DNA from: Batillaria attramentaria
Taxonomy: Eukaryota > Mollusca > Gastropoda > Batillariidae
NCBI GenBank assembly: GCA_018292915.2
Contig: JACVVK020000091.1
Coordinates: forward strand, 298,501-362,500
Reading direction: 5' to 3'
Length of the DNA: 64,000 nucleotides
Below, piece after piece: positions 22,001 to 32,107 of the stretch. Below the pieces are notes generated by a model. It was not told the origin of the DNA and ran no database searches. It worked only from the letters and a program-made list of their open reading frames with translations. The translations under genes and the position numbers were made by a program. How positions within the stretch are numbered: position 1 is the first letter of the stretch; each line of letters starts with the position of its first letter.

Positions 22001-23587
22001 ACGACTTTGTTTTACTGCCACACGACTTTGTTTTTACTGCCACGCGACTTTGTTTTACTGCCACGCGACTTTGTTTTACTAACACACTTGTCTGAATTCA
22101 CCAGAAACACAAGGCATATGTTTGTCACCTTTGAATCTGAAAAAAGAAAACCCTGACATGGTATTCATGGAGCGCGTGTAGCTAGTATAAACGCATTTAG
22201 CAATAAACGCGTTTATCCTAGCTAAACACGCTTCATGAATACCTGTCCTGGTGAAAAGCTGACCTGAAACGGTAATCAGTCATCCATAAACTGCAGGAGT
22301 GACACCCGCCCCCACCCCCCCCACACTCTCTCCCTCCTCCCTGCCCCCCCCCCTCCTCCCCCCCCCCTCCCCCCACACACACCCCTTACCTCTCCTTTCC
22401 CAATGTTTTGAGCTCCACTGACAAAGAGCAATACCTTACGCTATGACCAAAACAAAAGGGATGCTATTTTCTAAAATAAATTTTGTTTCTGAGAATACCC
22501 TGATCCAGGCCTGTCGTATATACTGTAAAATCTGTTTATCGTGAGTCGGCTCGTTTCTGGAACAACTTACGTTCTTCACACGTTTTCTTGTCCTTGCCAA
22601 TGTAGTGACCGTCGTCACAGTAACAAACAGCAGACCCATTGATCTTCTGGCAAGTAGCATATTCACTCAGGCATTGCTGCTCATCCAGAATGGTGCCATC
22701 GCAGGTGGCGTTTAGTGTTGGAATACCTGTAACGGATGACTAATGTCACTAAGTGATTTATGTATTTCAGGGTAACAGATGAAAGTGACTGATGTGTTTG
22801 AACACCTGTAACAGATAATCTATGAAAGTGATTGATGTGTTTGATTGCTCGTAACAGCTAAAGAAAGTGAGTTATGTGCTCAAATACCTATATACCTGTA
22901 ACAGATACTCTGTGAGAAGTGATTGTTGTGGTCGAATACCCGTAACAGCTAATTTAAGTAAGTTATGTGTTTAAATACCTGTTACAGATACTCAGTGAAA
23001 GTGAGTGATATAATTGAATGCCTGTAACAGATTCTCTGTGAAAGTCATTGTTGTGGTGGAATACCCATCACAGCTATTAAAAGTGAGTTATGTACGTTAT
23101 GTATTTAAATACCTGCAACAGGTACTCAGTGAAAGTGAGCGATGTATTTGAGTACCTGTAACAGGTACTCAGTGAAAGTGAGCGATGTATTTGAGTACCT
23201 GTAACAGGTACTCAGTGAAAGTGAGCGATGTATATATATGAATATATGTAACAGGAACACAGTGAAAGTGAGTGATGTATTTGAATATCTGTAACAGGTA
23301 CGCAGTAAAAGTGAGTGATGTATCTGAATACCTGTTACAGTGAAAGTGATACTGCTTGAAGTTATTTTGGCTGTTTCAACAAGTGTGCAGGCAGGAACGC
23401 AACTTTGCTGAGCAGGCTAGATGAAGACGGGACAATTGCTCGCCGAATCCTGTTTTCTTGCTTGCTTGCCTGTTTGTTCGTATGTCTGTTTGCGTGCTGT
23501 TAGCCGTAGGATATCACCAGATATGCGCCAGCAACGCATACCGCTTATGTGTACGTGACAGCATTCTGAGAAGAAGAAGAAGAAGAG

Positions 23588-23630
<43 letters not shown>

Positions 23631-24208
23631 CACTTGCAGCACAAGTTGTAAGGTTACGTTTGTAGAAGCCGGAGTCACAAGTGCATTTGTTGTTCAGGTC
23701 ACAATGGGCGTGGTCAACACATTGCGTATCGTCATTTATGTCGCTTTTGCAGACCTCACTGACATTTATGCCTAGAATTTAAAAAAAAATCATTTAATCA
23801 TTTTCTAATACTATGATACCAAAACGGGCTGTGGCAGACACCCATTCCTCCCTTTTTCCTTCTGTGTGTCCCGAGTATTAATGGATTTTCACTACAGAAG
23901 CAACTTGTGTGGAGCCACCCATCTCTTTTTCGGTATGCGATTGTAGAAGTGATTTTTAAGTTGTTTCTCTGTAGATGGACCCGCACCAATAATCAGACAT
24001 AATAACTGAAATTTGGAGAAACAGCTTTATGGGATGGGGCCATTCCTCCTTGTTTTTATTATTCTTTCTTTTTTTTTTGGGGGGGGGGAGGGGGAGGGGA
24101 AGGGGAGGGGGGTACATATATACATATACATGCCACAGACTTTCATGGACATCAGACCTGTGTAGTTGGACATATGATATCACTCAAGCATATCATATAG
24201 AAACACAC

Positions 24209-24267
<59 letters not shown>

Positions 24268-24415
24268 GCCCTGGGGACCCAGGCCCCCGTTCGATTTTTG
24301 GAAGGGGGGCCCGAATATCTTTGGGCCCCCCTTGCTTTTGATAAGAGGAGATGGGGCCCACCAGTGGTGGGGCCCCCCTGCTCTGCTGTCGCAGGTCACA
24401 ATCCTTGGCAGTCAA

Positions 24416-24468
<53 letters not shown>

Positions 24469-27400
24469 CCCCCCCCCCCCCCTTCTTCACCCCGGCCGTA
24501 TGGCTCATCCGACTTAGTGGGCCCCCCTTCCTCTCAGCATCTTCCTACGCGCCTGACACACATGAAAGTGAATTTTGATCCGAGTTGGCAAGTAACAGTC
24601 CCTAGGCAAAGTACTGCCCACTTGGGGGTTCGAATCCGCACCTCAAGCTCCTCAGAGGACGCGTGAACCACCACAGTGAGTCACCTTTGTCAGCAGGTTT
24701 TGGTACCTACAATCAGTTGTCAGTGTGCATTCTTCGGTACTTGTGTCCCACGAAATACGTGATTCTTACCTACCGTTCTTGCTGAAGCCTTTAAATAATA
24801 ATACTAATAATAGTTGTAGTAATAAATAAAAAATAATAAATAAAAAAATAAAAATAGCAAAATACACTTTTGTTAGGAGGCTGCCTACCGAAAAGCTCCA
24901 GAGCCTTGGTTTTCATTTTGCTTTTTTATTTTATTTATTTATTTATTTATTTTTTTTTTTTGGGGGGGGGGGGAGGGGGTAGTATTTTTTTAATCATCCA
25001 TAGCGGCCTCTTTTTTTTTTATCTCTCCTGTGGAATTAGTGTCCGTATAGTACTAGTACTGGATAAATCATGTGACACAGAGCACATCACATGACAATCG
25101 GGCATGGTTCCCTGCCAGCAGGTTCTTTCTCTCAGGCAGAAAGAACAGAGATATAACCTTTTTGGCAAAAAAGCCATCGTCATTGATGAGCAAGTACATG
25201 TATTTCTACTCTTCGGGGAGAATTCGCTCCCTGTGTCAACACCATCGACGACGAAACATTTTGACTCGGCATATCGGTGTTTCCGACTTCATAAACTCGT
25301 TGTTCAAGTACAAAACAACAGTAGCCTGTACCTAGCAAGCACTCCTTACTCAAATTTCGGACAGTTTTAACCAACACTTATCAAAAGCCGTTCTCCAAAA
25401 GTTCAATCAAAGCTGGCGTCTCACCGACGTGTATGCTGCAAGCCGGACACAAATACCGCTGCTCAAGTTCGAGACGGCAGCAGACTTGACCTACCAAACG
25501 CTGCGCTCTCAAATCAAAAGCAGTTTCAACACAGGGAAACCCAAAACATATGACATAAAGATGAACAGAATCGAATCTGCTATCGGCGCAAAAAGATGGC
25601 AGCGGATTCGTTGTCTAGATAGATCTCCGATTGAACAGAAGCATCTTGAATCGTTTGAATCATGCATGCAGTTATAAAATGTAGCTGCTGGGGGAAGGAC
25701 ACTTTCATCGGTGTACATGTACTACAAATATTAGAATAAACACTCAAAAAGATTCATATTTCGTGAAAAATCGCGACAGGAAGACTTCCGCTCGAACCCT
25801 AATCGTGCAAAACGTGAACAGACTGAGCTGTGCTTGATCGGTTTCGCATTCACCTCGCAAATTTACATTTCCTTGAAAGCGTTAGCATGTTTATTTGTGT
25901 CTTTAGTCGAAGTTAAGAACTTGTGTTTTTGTTTGGATTTGAGTCCATGAATGAATTGACACCGTTTTGCCAGCATAAAAAGCGCACTTTATTCTGTCGG
26001 CGTCGTGATCTGCCGGCGTACAAACTCGTTCGTGTGCTATGGGCAGCCGCTGTCGACTCTCAGTTTTTACTAAGATAAACGTTCAAAATATACCAAAAAG
26101 GATGATAAAGCATTTACACCCCATCAAGCTGTGGTATACCGACTCGTATTTTGATCCAAGACGCAATCAACCCTTCGCAAACGCCCAGGGTTGATTTGCG
26201 TCTTGGATCAAAATACTTGTCGGTATCCCACAGCTTGATGGGGAATAACAGCTAACTACACGTAACGGCTTTTGGTAGGCTATGCATACGGCACTCTCGT
26301 GCGGGATACATAAAGTTTATCTTATCGAATTCTACACCTGGCTTGATACCACTTACGACGTTCACATCTTCCTCCCAGGTCGTAGTAATCGTGTTCGCAG
26401 ATGCAACGGGAGGTGTTCGAATCGCACTTGGCATCATCGACGCATTGATGTTCCAAATCATCACCTTTGGGTTCACACTCTGCACCCGCAGCAAGACCTG
26501 TAGGAAAACGATATAAAATTTTATATTACAAGCACATATGATATAATCATATACATGTATATTTGCTTATACAATATATTGAAGCGTCCTGTCTTCAGTT
26601 TTGCTCGTTGAACCAAACAAATAAACGAACAAACCTCTAAATATCGTTATTCTTTTCTAAAATTATTGAAGTTATCAAATCCCTTTGAGGTAGCTAATAT
26701 GATTATTCATGTATCTATTTCACTCATCCACATCTGATTCTAAGATTACTTTACTGTTCTGTAGCTACCGGCAACAACAAAGAAAGGAATGGAAAAGTAC
26801 CGAGTTCTGGAACACCTGCGTGAAATAAGTTTATACCACTCGCCAGTGCAAACTTTCAGTGAGATAACTATGAGTGAGATAACTATGAGTGCTTTACGTC
26901 CGAAAATAGTAAGGAAACAGAGAGCGAAAGTGTGAGTTATGACTTTTCGTAAACCACTCAGTGGTTTACGAGTTCACAAAAAAGCACACTCCAGTTACGT
27001 CATCAGTCAAAGACGCGCAGAAAGTGCGTTATTTCAAACATTTGAAACTCATACGTCACGACCAGTGCATAGTTATTTTGGGGGTGAAATTTAATGGTGC
27101 TTGAATCACGTAAAAAAAAAAAAAAAAAAAAACGAAAAAAAATCTCTGGGGAGTATTTGCGAGTGCACTTTTGAATGTAAGTACACGAGCACTTGTTTTA
27201 AATGATATTCTTCTTAACATCAAGCACTTTCAACTGCCCTGCGCATCATTTCCTCACAAGTCAGTGCGCAGAATGTTGAGGGGGTACAAAAGTCACTAGT
27301 CGCGGAAAATGTATGTGACTAGAGCAGTAGTCTGAACGCTCGTGGTAGGCTGGAGGCTCGGTAGCTACGGCAAGAAATTGATACATCTCGTGGTTTCTTT

Positions 27401-27988
27401 CGTGGTAAACAACTCAAACGAATCATGTAAGCTCTATATTCATAATTACGGGATTCATATCGCCGCTCGGGCGTTTCCATGGCAAAAGACGGGACACAAC
27501 CAAAAGCGGTTACCGAAGCAGAGTTGAATTCATACAGTAGCGGGATATTCTCTTGTTCTTACCCCTGTACTTACGTTCTTTGCACGTTTGGTCGCTGTGA
27601 TAGTGAGTCGATCCATTGCAAACGCATGTACCGTTCACACACTTAGCTACTGGATAGTCGTTGCATTGATATGGGTTTAGATTTTTAGTGTCGCAGGTCT
27701 CATTCGCTTTAGCTCCTGAAACAGACATCAGACATCATACATGATTAGCGCGAAGAGACAACCGTTGTTGTTGTTTTCATTTCAGTATATGGGCACCTTG
27801 ACATTTAGAGTGTTCTCCGTCTGCAGCTGTCCATTTTCTGTTCTTACCATTGATCGTGTGTAATTCAGTGGTCTAATGGTTAAGACTTTGTTACCAATGC
27901 GAGAGGTCATGTTCGAGTCCCAGTCGGGGCAGAGAATTTTTTTTCTCGTACGTGGCCGATTGTCCGGGATTCTCTCCGGGTACTCCGG

Positions 27989-28019
<31 letters not shown>

Positions 28020-29324
28020 GTATTTGAAATGCTCACCCTACAAAATTCGATAATGAATTGCAATTCTAAAATTCTGAAACTCAAATTGTTCAGCTGGCCC
28101 TTCGCAACACGTGATTGTAATAAGTTTGTGAGAGAATGCTTGTGATTCACGCGAGTGTGCGTGTTGAGTTTAGCTCGCGGCGCCTTGAGCCAAATATTAA
28201 GGATAAAGCGTCTATAGTAATGTGATTATTATTAACTATGTTAACAGTTGTTTTAAACGTGCTTGATTGCTATTACGCGATTACTAGGGTTCACAGAGGA
28301 ATTCGCGTCTATCTCGATGATAGGTAGAGGTCTGAATGCGATGCATTGACACCTGTGGCCACGAGAACGAAAACTCAAACGGCCAGTACTTCTTGTTGTC
28401 AGCGAGTGACCGCAACAGTTTAGCTGACGCACTACATACGTTAAGTACAATCCATTTCTTATTTAGGACTCTACATAATAAGAATCACTAAATCCAACAC
28501 ACACACACACACACGCCCGAAACAGCTCAGAACGGATCGTGAGCCTGGATGAAATTCAGAGAAATATCATCAGCTGATCGGCTAATGGTTCACCTGTAAA
28601 TAGTGAAATTGTAATCAAAACCCTTACCGCTAAACGACCAAAGGGCTTAATGGCGCCTATAGCGTAAGGTATCACTGACAGTTATCGTCCGGCAAATATC
28701 ACCGAAACAGCAAGCAAGTCGTACGGTTTGAATCAGATGCATGAAACAAAATGCACACTAGTCTGAGACTTAGCTCAAACTGAATAAGCCGGGATTATCA
28801 TCGTAAACGTTTAGTCCCTAAATCAGTCGTAAACTTGCTATAGTCTTCGTTTATGTATCTCGTACTGATCAGTTTAGTCGAGCTTGTCTCCGACTTTTAA
28901 GTCCTAATACTCCGTATCTACGGTGATGTCATCAAGTGGTTCAAACCCTGATTCTCCGCAAGCTCTTCTTTTCTGATTTCTACGTCAGGTTTTCCGGATT
29001 GTACTGTAAGTTTAACCATTTCAAACCATTGCAAAGTTACTGATTCCTCGATTTGTTCACGTGTTTGGGTTGTATTTTTTTCGTATTTTTTGTCTTCGAA
29101 TGAATGGATCGAGGAAGGCCGTACACGTCAGATGACCTCTCCCTTCCGACAGACTGCCTTCTGATGATTTCGACAGTTCGCAAACTTGCCTTTGCTATAA
29201 CCACATAGAGAGAAAAACAACCAAAGAAAATCCCGAAAGAAAAGTATTATCCATCGACCTATTGGTCAAGAGAGAGAGAGAGAGAGTTGGTTGGTTAATT
29301 AGTTAGTTAGGGCTTATCGTCGCG

Positions 29325-29370
<46 letters not shown>

Positions 29371-29738
29371 TAACTAACTAGTTTATACTAACTGTTCTCG
29401 CAGATGTTTGTTCCGTTGTCATATGTGCCAGGTTTGCACATACACCGGCCGTCGTAGCAAATGCTACCTGGTAACTTCTCACTGCAGTTAAACTCACAAG
29501 AACGGGGGTCTGGGTCTGGGCTGGTTAGTTTGATTTGGTCGGGCTGAGTGGATGTGGAGGTTGTGATTAGTGAGTTGGCTGGTGGGCTGATTGCGCTGGT
29601 AGGGCTGGCTGGGCTGGTTTCGTTTGTAGGGCTGGTTTCGCTGGTAGGGCTGGTTTCGTTTGTAGGGCTGGTTTCGCTGGTAGGGCTGGTGGCTGAACTG
29701 CCTGAGTCGGAGCTGACTGCGGCAAAACTCGACAGTAT
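15819..29738 (-). CDS. gene B: secreted mucin-stalked six-module Cys-rich protein, tandem paralogue of gene A
   Basis: Six exons are secure (29738-29393, 27715-27575, 26497-26357, 23771-23634, 22726-22571, 16042-15819): 1146 nt in a continuous frame, 381 residues plus whatever exon 1 adds. Exon 2 starts with ILSSFAAVSS, the second half of a signal peptide, in the same phase-0 position as gene A. A Ser/Thr/Pro region with repeated TSPTSE/TSPTNE hexapeptides precedes six Cys-rich modules, then a Thr-rich tail ends PPPLDVYIG-stop. There is no membrane helix. Modules 2-6 match gene A exons 3-7 in order, with lengths 141/141/138/156 versus 162/138/141/156. It is predicted to be secreted and heavily O-glycosylated. 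Function is unknown, and exon 1 is only a candidate at 30689-30712. Confidence 0.78.
16307..19752. mobile_element. 3.4-kb foldback element with 0.7-kb inverted arms
   Basis: Left arm 16307-17020 (AAGGTAGAACAAATTTGATC...) and right arm 19040-19752 are near-identical reverse complements over about 714 bases; for example GGTCGTTTTTAATGGTGACG on the right matches CGTCACCGTTAAAAACGACC on the left. A second inverted pair lies inside (17053-17187 with 17545-17689) and includes CAAGGTCAAGGTCATTGG. No transposase frame is seen. I found no clear target duplication. Confidence 0.85.
17053..17689. repeat. nested inverted repeat within the foldback element
   Basis: About 140-base arms (17053-17187, 17545-17689) contain ACACGGCAAACATGTTT and AGTAAACAGAC-type blocks in opposite orientation. 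TGACCTTGACCTT motifs occur in and between them, as in the element at 45068. Confidence 0.75.
19962..20070. repeat. 109-bp imperfect hairpin
   Basis: GGTGCTCCCGATTACGTAAA on the left pairs with TTTTCCGTAATCGGAGGCACC on the right, with ACACCACACTCG pairing CGTGTGGCG further in. Likely a tiny MITE. Confidence 0.7.
20384..22095. repeat. 21-bp minisatellite, about 80 copies
   Basis: Unit ACGACTTTGTTTTACTGCCAC with frequent variants (TGACAC, TGATAC, TTTCACTG, TTTCCCTG, TTTCTCTG). Because 21 is divisible by three, long open frames appear on both strands (for example LCFTATR repeats), but these are repeat artefacts. A few 22-bp units shift frame. Variant patterns recur in blocks, suggesting higher-order duplication. 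Confidence 0.97.
22153..22253. repeat. 100-bp hairpin element
   Basis: GACATGGTATTCATGGAGCG pairs with CGCTTCATGAATACCTGTC, and CTAGTATAAACGC with GCGTTTATCCTAG. A related hairpin with AAACGCGTTTA is at about 62075-62212. Confidence 0.75.
22571..22726 (-). CDS. gene B exon 6: Cys-rich module 5
   Basis: 156 nt, symmetrical phase 1, with CYCDDGHYIGKDKKTCEE matching gene A exon 6. The acceptor GTTACAG|GTATTCC is the first unit of a 43-bp minisatellite that fills the upstream intron side, so many near-copies of this acceptor lie upstream. Confidence 0.8.
22727..23345. repeat. 43-bp minisatellite derived from a splice acceptor
   Basis: Units of about 43 bp (ACCTGTAACAGGTACTCAGT GAAAGTGAGCGATGTATTTG AGT in the most regular part, 23150-23240), roughly 14 copies decreasing in similarity. 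On the minus strand each carries CTGTTACAG|GTA, the same as the real acceptor of gene B exon 6 at 22727. Confidence 0.85.
23592..23629. repeat. (GA)n tract at the gene B exon 5 donor
   Basis: On the coding strand this is a CT tract starting five to six bases into the intron. Confidence 0.95.
23634..23771 (-). CDS. gene B exon 5: Cys-rich module 4
   Basis: 138 nt, symmetrical phase 1 (ATTCTAG acceptor, GTGAGT donor). GINVSEVCKSDIND...HAHCDLNNKCTCDSGFYKRNLTTC is the counterpart of gene A exon 5. Its intron begins GTGAGTCTCTCTCT, going straight into a CT tract. Confidence 0.8.
25407..25677 (+). pseudogene. unrecognised open stretch, possible retroelement remnant
   Basis: Reads SFNQSWRLTDVYAASRTQIP and continues to KRWQRIRCLDRSPIEQKHLE before a stop, antisense to gene B inside an intron. 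The composition looks coding and no repeat explains it. I do not recognise the family and see no splice context. Confidence 0.2.
26117..26246. mobile_element. hairpin element H1, copy 1
   Basis: A 130-bp near-perfect palindrome. CACCCCATCAAGCTGTGGTA (left) pairs with TCCCACAGCTTGATGGGG (right), TTTTGATCCAAGACGCAA with TTGCGTCTTGGATCAAAA, and AACCCT with AGGGTT. The loop is about 15 bases. The same element in reverse orientation is at 40093-40224. Confidence 0.85.
26357..26497 (-). CDS. gene B exon 4: Cys-rich module 3
   Basis: 141 nt, symmetrical phase 1 (CTACAG acceptor, GTAAGT donor). It has six Cys in C-x10-C-x5-C-x6-C-x-C-x10-C and an NTS sequon. A long hairpin element lies 111 bases past its donor. 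Confidence 0.8.
26498..27574. other. intron of gene B between exons 3 and 4
   Basis: 1.1 kb of AT-rich unique-looking sequence with an A-run at 27113-27132 and a short local duplication of GTGAGATAACTATGA (26860-26890). No exon or known element seen. Confidence 0.6.
27575..27715 (-). CDS. gene B exon 3: Cys-rich module 2
   Basis: 141 nt, symmetrical phase 1 (TTTCAG acceptor, GTAAGT donor). ANETCDTKNL...CVCNGSTHYHSDQTCKE matches gene A exon 3 at both ends but is seven residues shorter in the middle. Confidence 0.8.
27716..29392. other. intron of gene B between exons 2 and 3
   Basis: Contains SINE family 2 (27858-28235) with an expanded C-run at 27991-28016, and (GA)n tracts at 29271-29286 and 29330-29368 near the exon 2 donor. 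The remainder shows no recognisable element. Confidence 0.6.
27858..28235 (+). mobile_element. SINE family 2 copy
   Basis: Head GTGGTCTAATGGTTAAGACT (box A) and GTTCGAGTCCCAGTCGGGGC (box B). The body has CTCTCCGGGTACTCCGGCT, ATTCTGAAACTC..., GAATGCTTGTGATTCACG and GCGGCGCCTTGAGC, and ends AAAGCGTCTATAGTAA with an ATTATT tail. A second copy at 48626-49035 has the same order. Confidence 0.8.
29393..29738 (-). CDS. gene B exon 2: signal peptide end, Ser/Thr/Pro stalk, module 1
   Basis: 346 nt, phase 0 in (TTTCTAG acceptor), phase 1 out (A|GTTAGT donor, a weaker donor). It encodes ILSSFAAVSSDSG, then tandem TSPTSE/TSPTNE, then DPDPRSCEFNCSEK...CYDGRCMCKPGTYDNGTNICEN. The module spacing C-x3-C-x9-C-x4-C-x-C-x10-C resembles gene A exon 2 more than the later modules. 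A (CT)n tract begins about 23 bases after the donor. Confidence 0.78.
29607..29692. repeat. 18-bp coding minisatellite in gene B exon 2
   Basis: GGCTGGTTTCGTTTGTAG-type units of 18 bp alternate between two variants (TSPTSE and TSPTNE on the coding strand), about four to five copies. Being a multiple of three it can change copy number without breaking the frame. Confidence 0.85.
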
Positions 29739-29900
29739 CTAGAAAGCGAGAGGAGCACGTTCAGTTAAAAAACGCGATTTCAAACAGCCATGTGAGTGGT
29801 TGCTTGGTTGGTAGAGTACGTGGATGGTTGGCTGGTTATTTCGTTGGTAGAGTTGTTAGTTGGTTGGTTGGTTGGTTGGTTAGTAGGCTGGTTGGCTAGG

Positions 29901-30080
29901 TGGTTGGTTGGGTGGGTGGGTGTTTGGGGGCTTAACGTTCTTTTCCACCACATACGGGTGATATCAAAGACGGGGCAACGATGAAAAAGCCAGCACAAAT
30001 ATTTGGCCCCAGCCGGGATACGAACTCACGACCCGAGCATTAGAAGTCCAACGCTCTACCATTCGGTCACCCCGGCTCCC
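29901..30080 (-). mobile_element. SINE family 1 copy
   Basis: Complete reverse copy with GGTGGGTGGGTG tail, GGATACGAACTCACGACCCG box B and TCTACCATTCGGTCACCCC box A, embedded in TTGG/GGTT-rich simple sequence 160 bases upstream of gene B exon 2. Confidence 0.9.
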
Positions 30081-30257
30081 CGGGTGGGTGGGTGGGTGGT
30101 CGGGTCATTGGTTGGTTGATTGGTTAGGTGGGCGGGAGTGGTTGGTTGGTCTTTGTTTCTATAGATTTGTTTTACTCGTAGAGTGGCGATTCGTTGTCTA
30201 GAGTTTAAGTGCACGTGTTTTCAAACTACTTGCAAGAGGGTTTTGTTTTTGGTCTTT

Positions 30258-30420
30258 TTAAGTTGTTTCTCTATAGAGAAACAACTTTATAGGATGGGGC
30301 AGATTTTGCTACAAGCAGAAGCATGTTTCAGTGATAAAAAAAACCACAAAAAACAAGATGGCCACCAGCCGAATATGTTGTTTCCATTCAGTGACCTGCT
30401 GTAGTCACAGTCGTAGTCGT
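30258..30420 (+). repeat. repeat family F1, 5' portion
   Basis: Starts with the palindrome AAGTTGTTTCTCTATAGAGA AACAACTTTATAGGAT, then GGGGCAGATTTTGC and AGTGATAAAA; the later F1 segments are missing. Confidence 0.65.
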
Positions 30421-30688
30421 TGTGTCATGTATGCTGCCCGCGCGCACACGAACGCAAGCTCTCTCACATCAAGAATGCTGACATACACATAAAAAGTACT
30501 GGAAACCCTTTCCGTGCCTCTATGCGCTCGCAAAACCCCAAACACATGAGGTCGTGTTAGCTCGCCTAGCTGGTTGACGTCACTAACTTTTTGACGTATG
30601 CGAGGTTCTACATGGGTGAATGAATTCTTATAACAAAGTCCTTGACAGAGTTACTTCCCGCAGGCCTGACTGACAGACGATTGCTTAC

Positions 30689-30712
30689 TGGTATCGGAGA
30701 AGAGACCATCAT
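30689..30712 (-). CDS. possible gene B exon 1 (weak candidate)
   Basis: On the minus strand an ATG at 30712 opens eight codons (MMVSSPIP) to a GTAAGC donor in phase 0, the same length and phase as gene A exon 1. Joined to exon 2 it would give MMVSSPIP|ILSSFAAVSS, a modest signal peptide. The short length makes chance likely, and a LINE remnant lies immediately upstream; the true exon may be elsewhere in 29.8-48 kb. Confidence 0.2.
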
Positions 30713-30751
30713 TACGTCTGTGGAAGAGACCCGCTCTCTCTCCCTCTCTTC

Positions 30752-31622
<871 letters not shown>

Positions 31623-31653
31623 CTCTGTTCAGTAGACGCGCGCGCGCGCGAGG

Positions 31654-31725
<72 letters not shown>

Positions 31726-31790
31726 TTATGCTTCTGAGTGTGAGTCAGTGGCAAAAACGAAACCCACTACAGAAATTCCCGCTTTCCACG

Positions 31791-32107
31791 TGTTGTAGAG
31801 ATCGCGAAAAGCCACTGCATTTCGATGCAAAATAACATCTAGACCATCCCAGAACATGCTGGTGCAGTAATGTCAGTAGATTACGTCACCTTGGAAAGAT
31901 TTCAAACCTTTCAGTAAGTTGAGGAATGTTCTAGATCTGACCTGTTCGGTATGTAAGCAGCCCTGCACAGCGTTCTGGGTTCTTCTTCTTTCATGAATTT
32001 GTTCTCCGAGCATCTTCTGTTAATAAAGTATTGGAGTTGTATTCTGTTGTATCCCGTGTCTTCTCTGCGACTGCACGAAGATGGCGACATAGCAGAAGTA
32101 AAATACA
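31791..32107 (+). mobile_element. solo LTR of a Ty3/Gypsy-like retrotransposon
   Basis: A 317-bp insertion in the left arm of FB2 begins TGTTGTAGAG and ends AAAATACA (TG...CA), flanked by an exact 5-bp duplication, CCACG (31786-31790 and 32108-32112). It contains AATAAA at about 32023, followed by TTGGAGTTGTATTCTGTTG, as expected for the R region. The uninterrupted right arm of FB2 (around 35020) serves as the empty site. The Gypsy assignment is inference from size and the 5-bp duplication. Confidence 0.75.

Larger units (their letters stand above)
16043..22570. other. intron of gene B between exons 6 and 7
   Basis: 6.5 kb, almost wholly repeats: the 16307-19752 foldback element, a hairpin at 19962-20070, the 21-bp minisatellite at 20384-22095, a hairpin at 22153-22253, and C-rich sequence at 22300-22385. 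No extra exon found. Confidence 0.75.
23772..26356. other. intron of gene B between exons 4 and 5
   Basis: It holds an F1-related piece (23956-24060), two (CA)n arrays (24211-24265, 24420-24469) flanking a GGGCCC-rich 150-base block, G-runs near 24080 and 24962, and plus-strand open stretches at 25104-25370 and 25407-25677. The second stretch (ending HLESFESCMQL) has coding-like composition but is unrecognised. The hairpin H1 is at 26117-26246. Confidence 0.6.

Noticed and set aside
20313..22095. Long open frames (up to 347 codons) on both strands with LCFTATR or VKQSRVA repeats
   Set aside because: They are a by-product of a 21-bp tandem repeat without stop codons; frames shift at 22-bp units and no splice or start context supports a protein.
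22727..23345. CRISPR-like array of regular units
   Set aside because: Units are contiguous with no unique spacers, and the genome is eukaryotic; it is a minisatellite.
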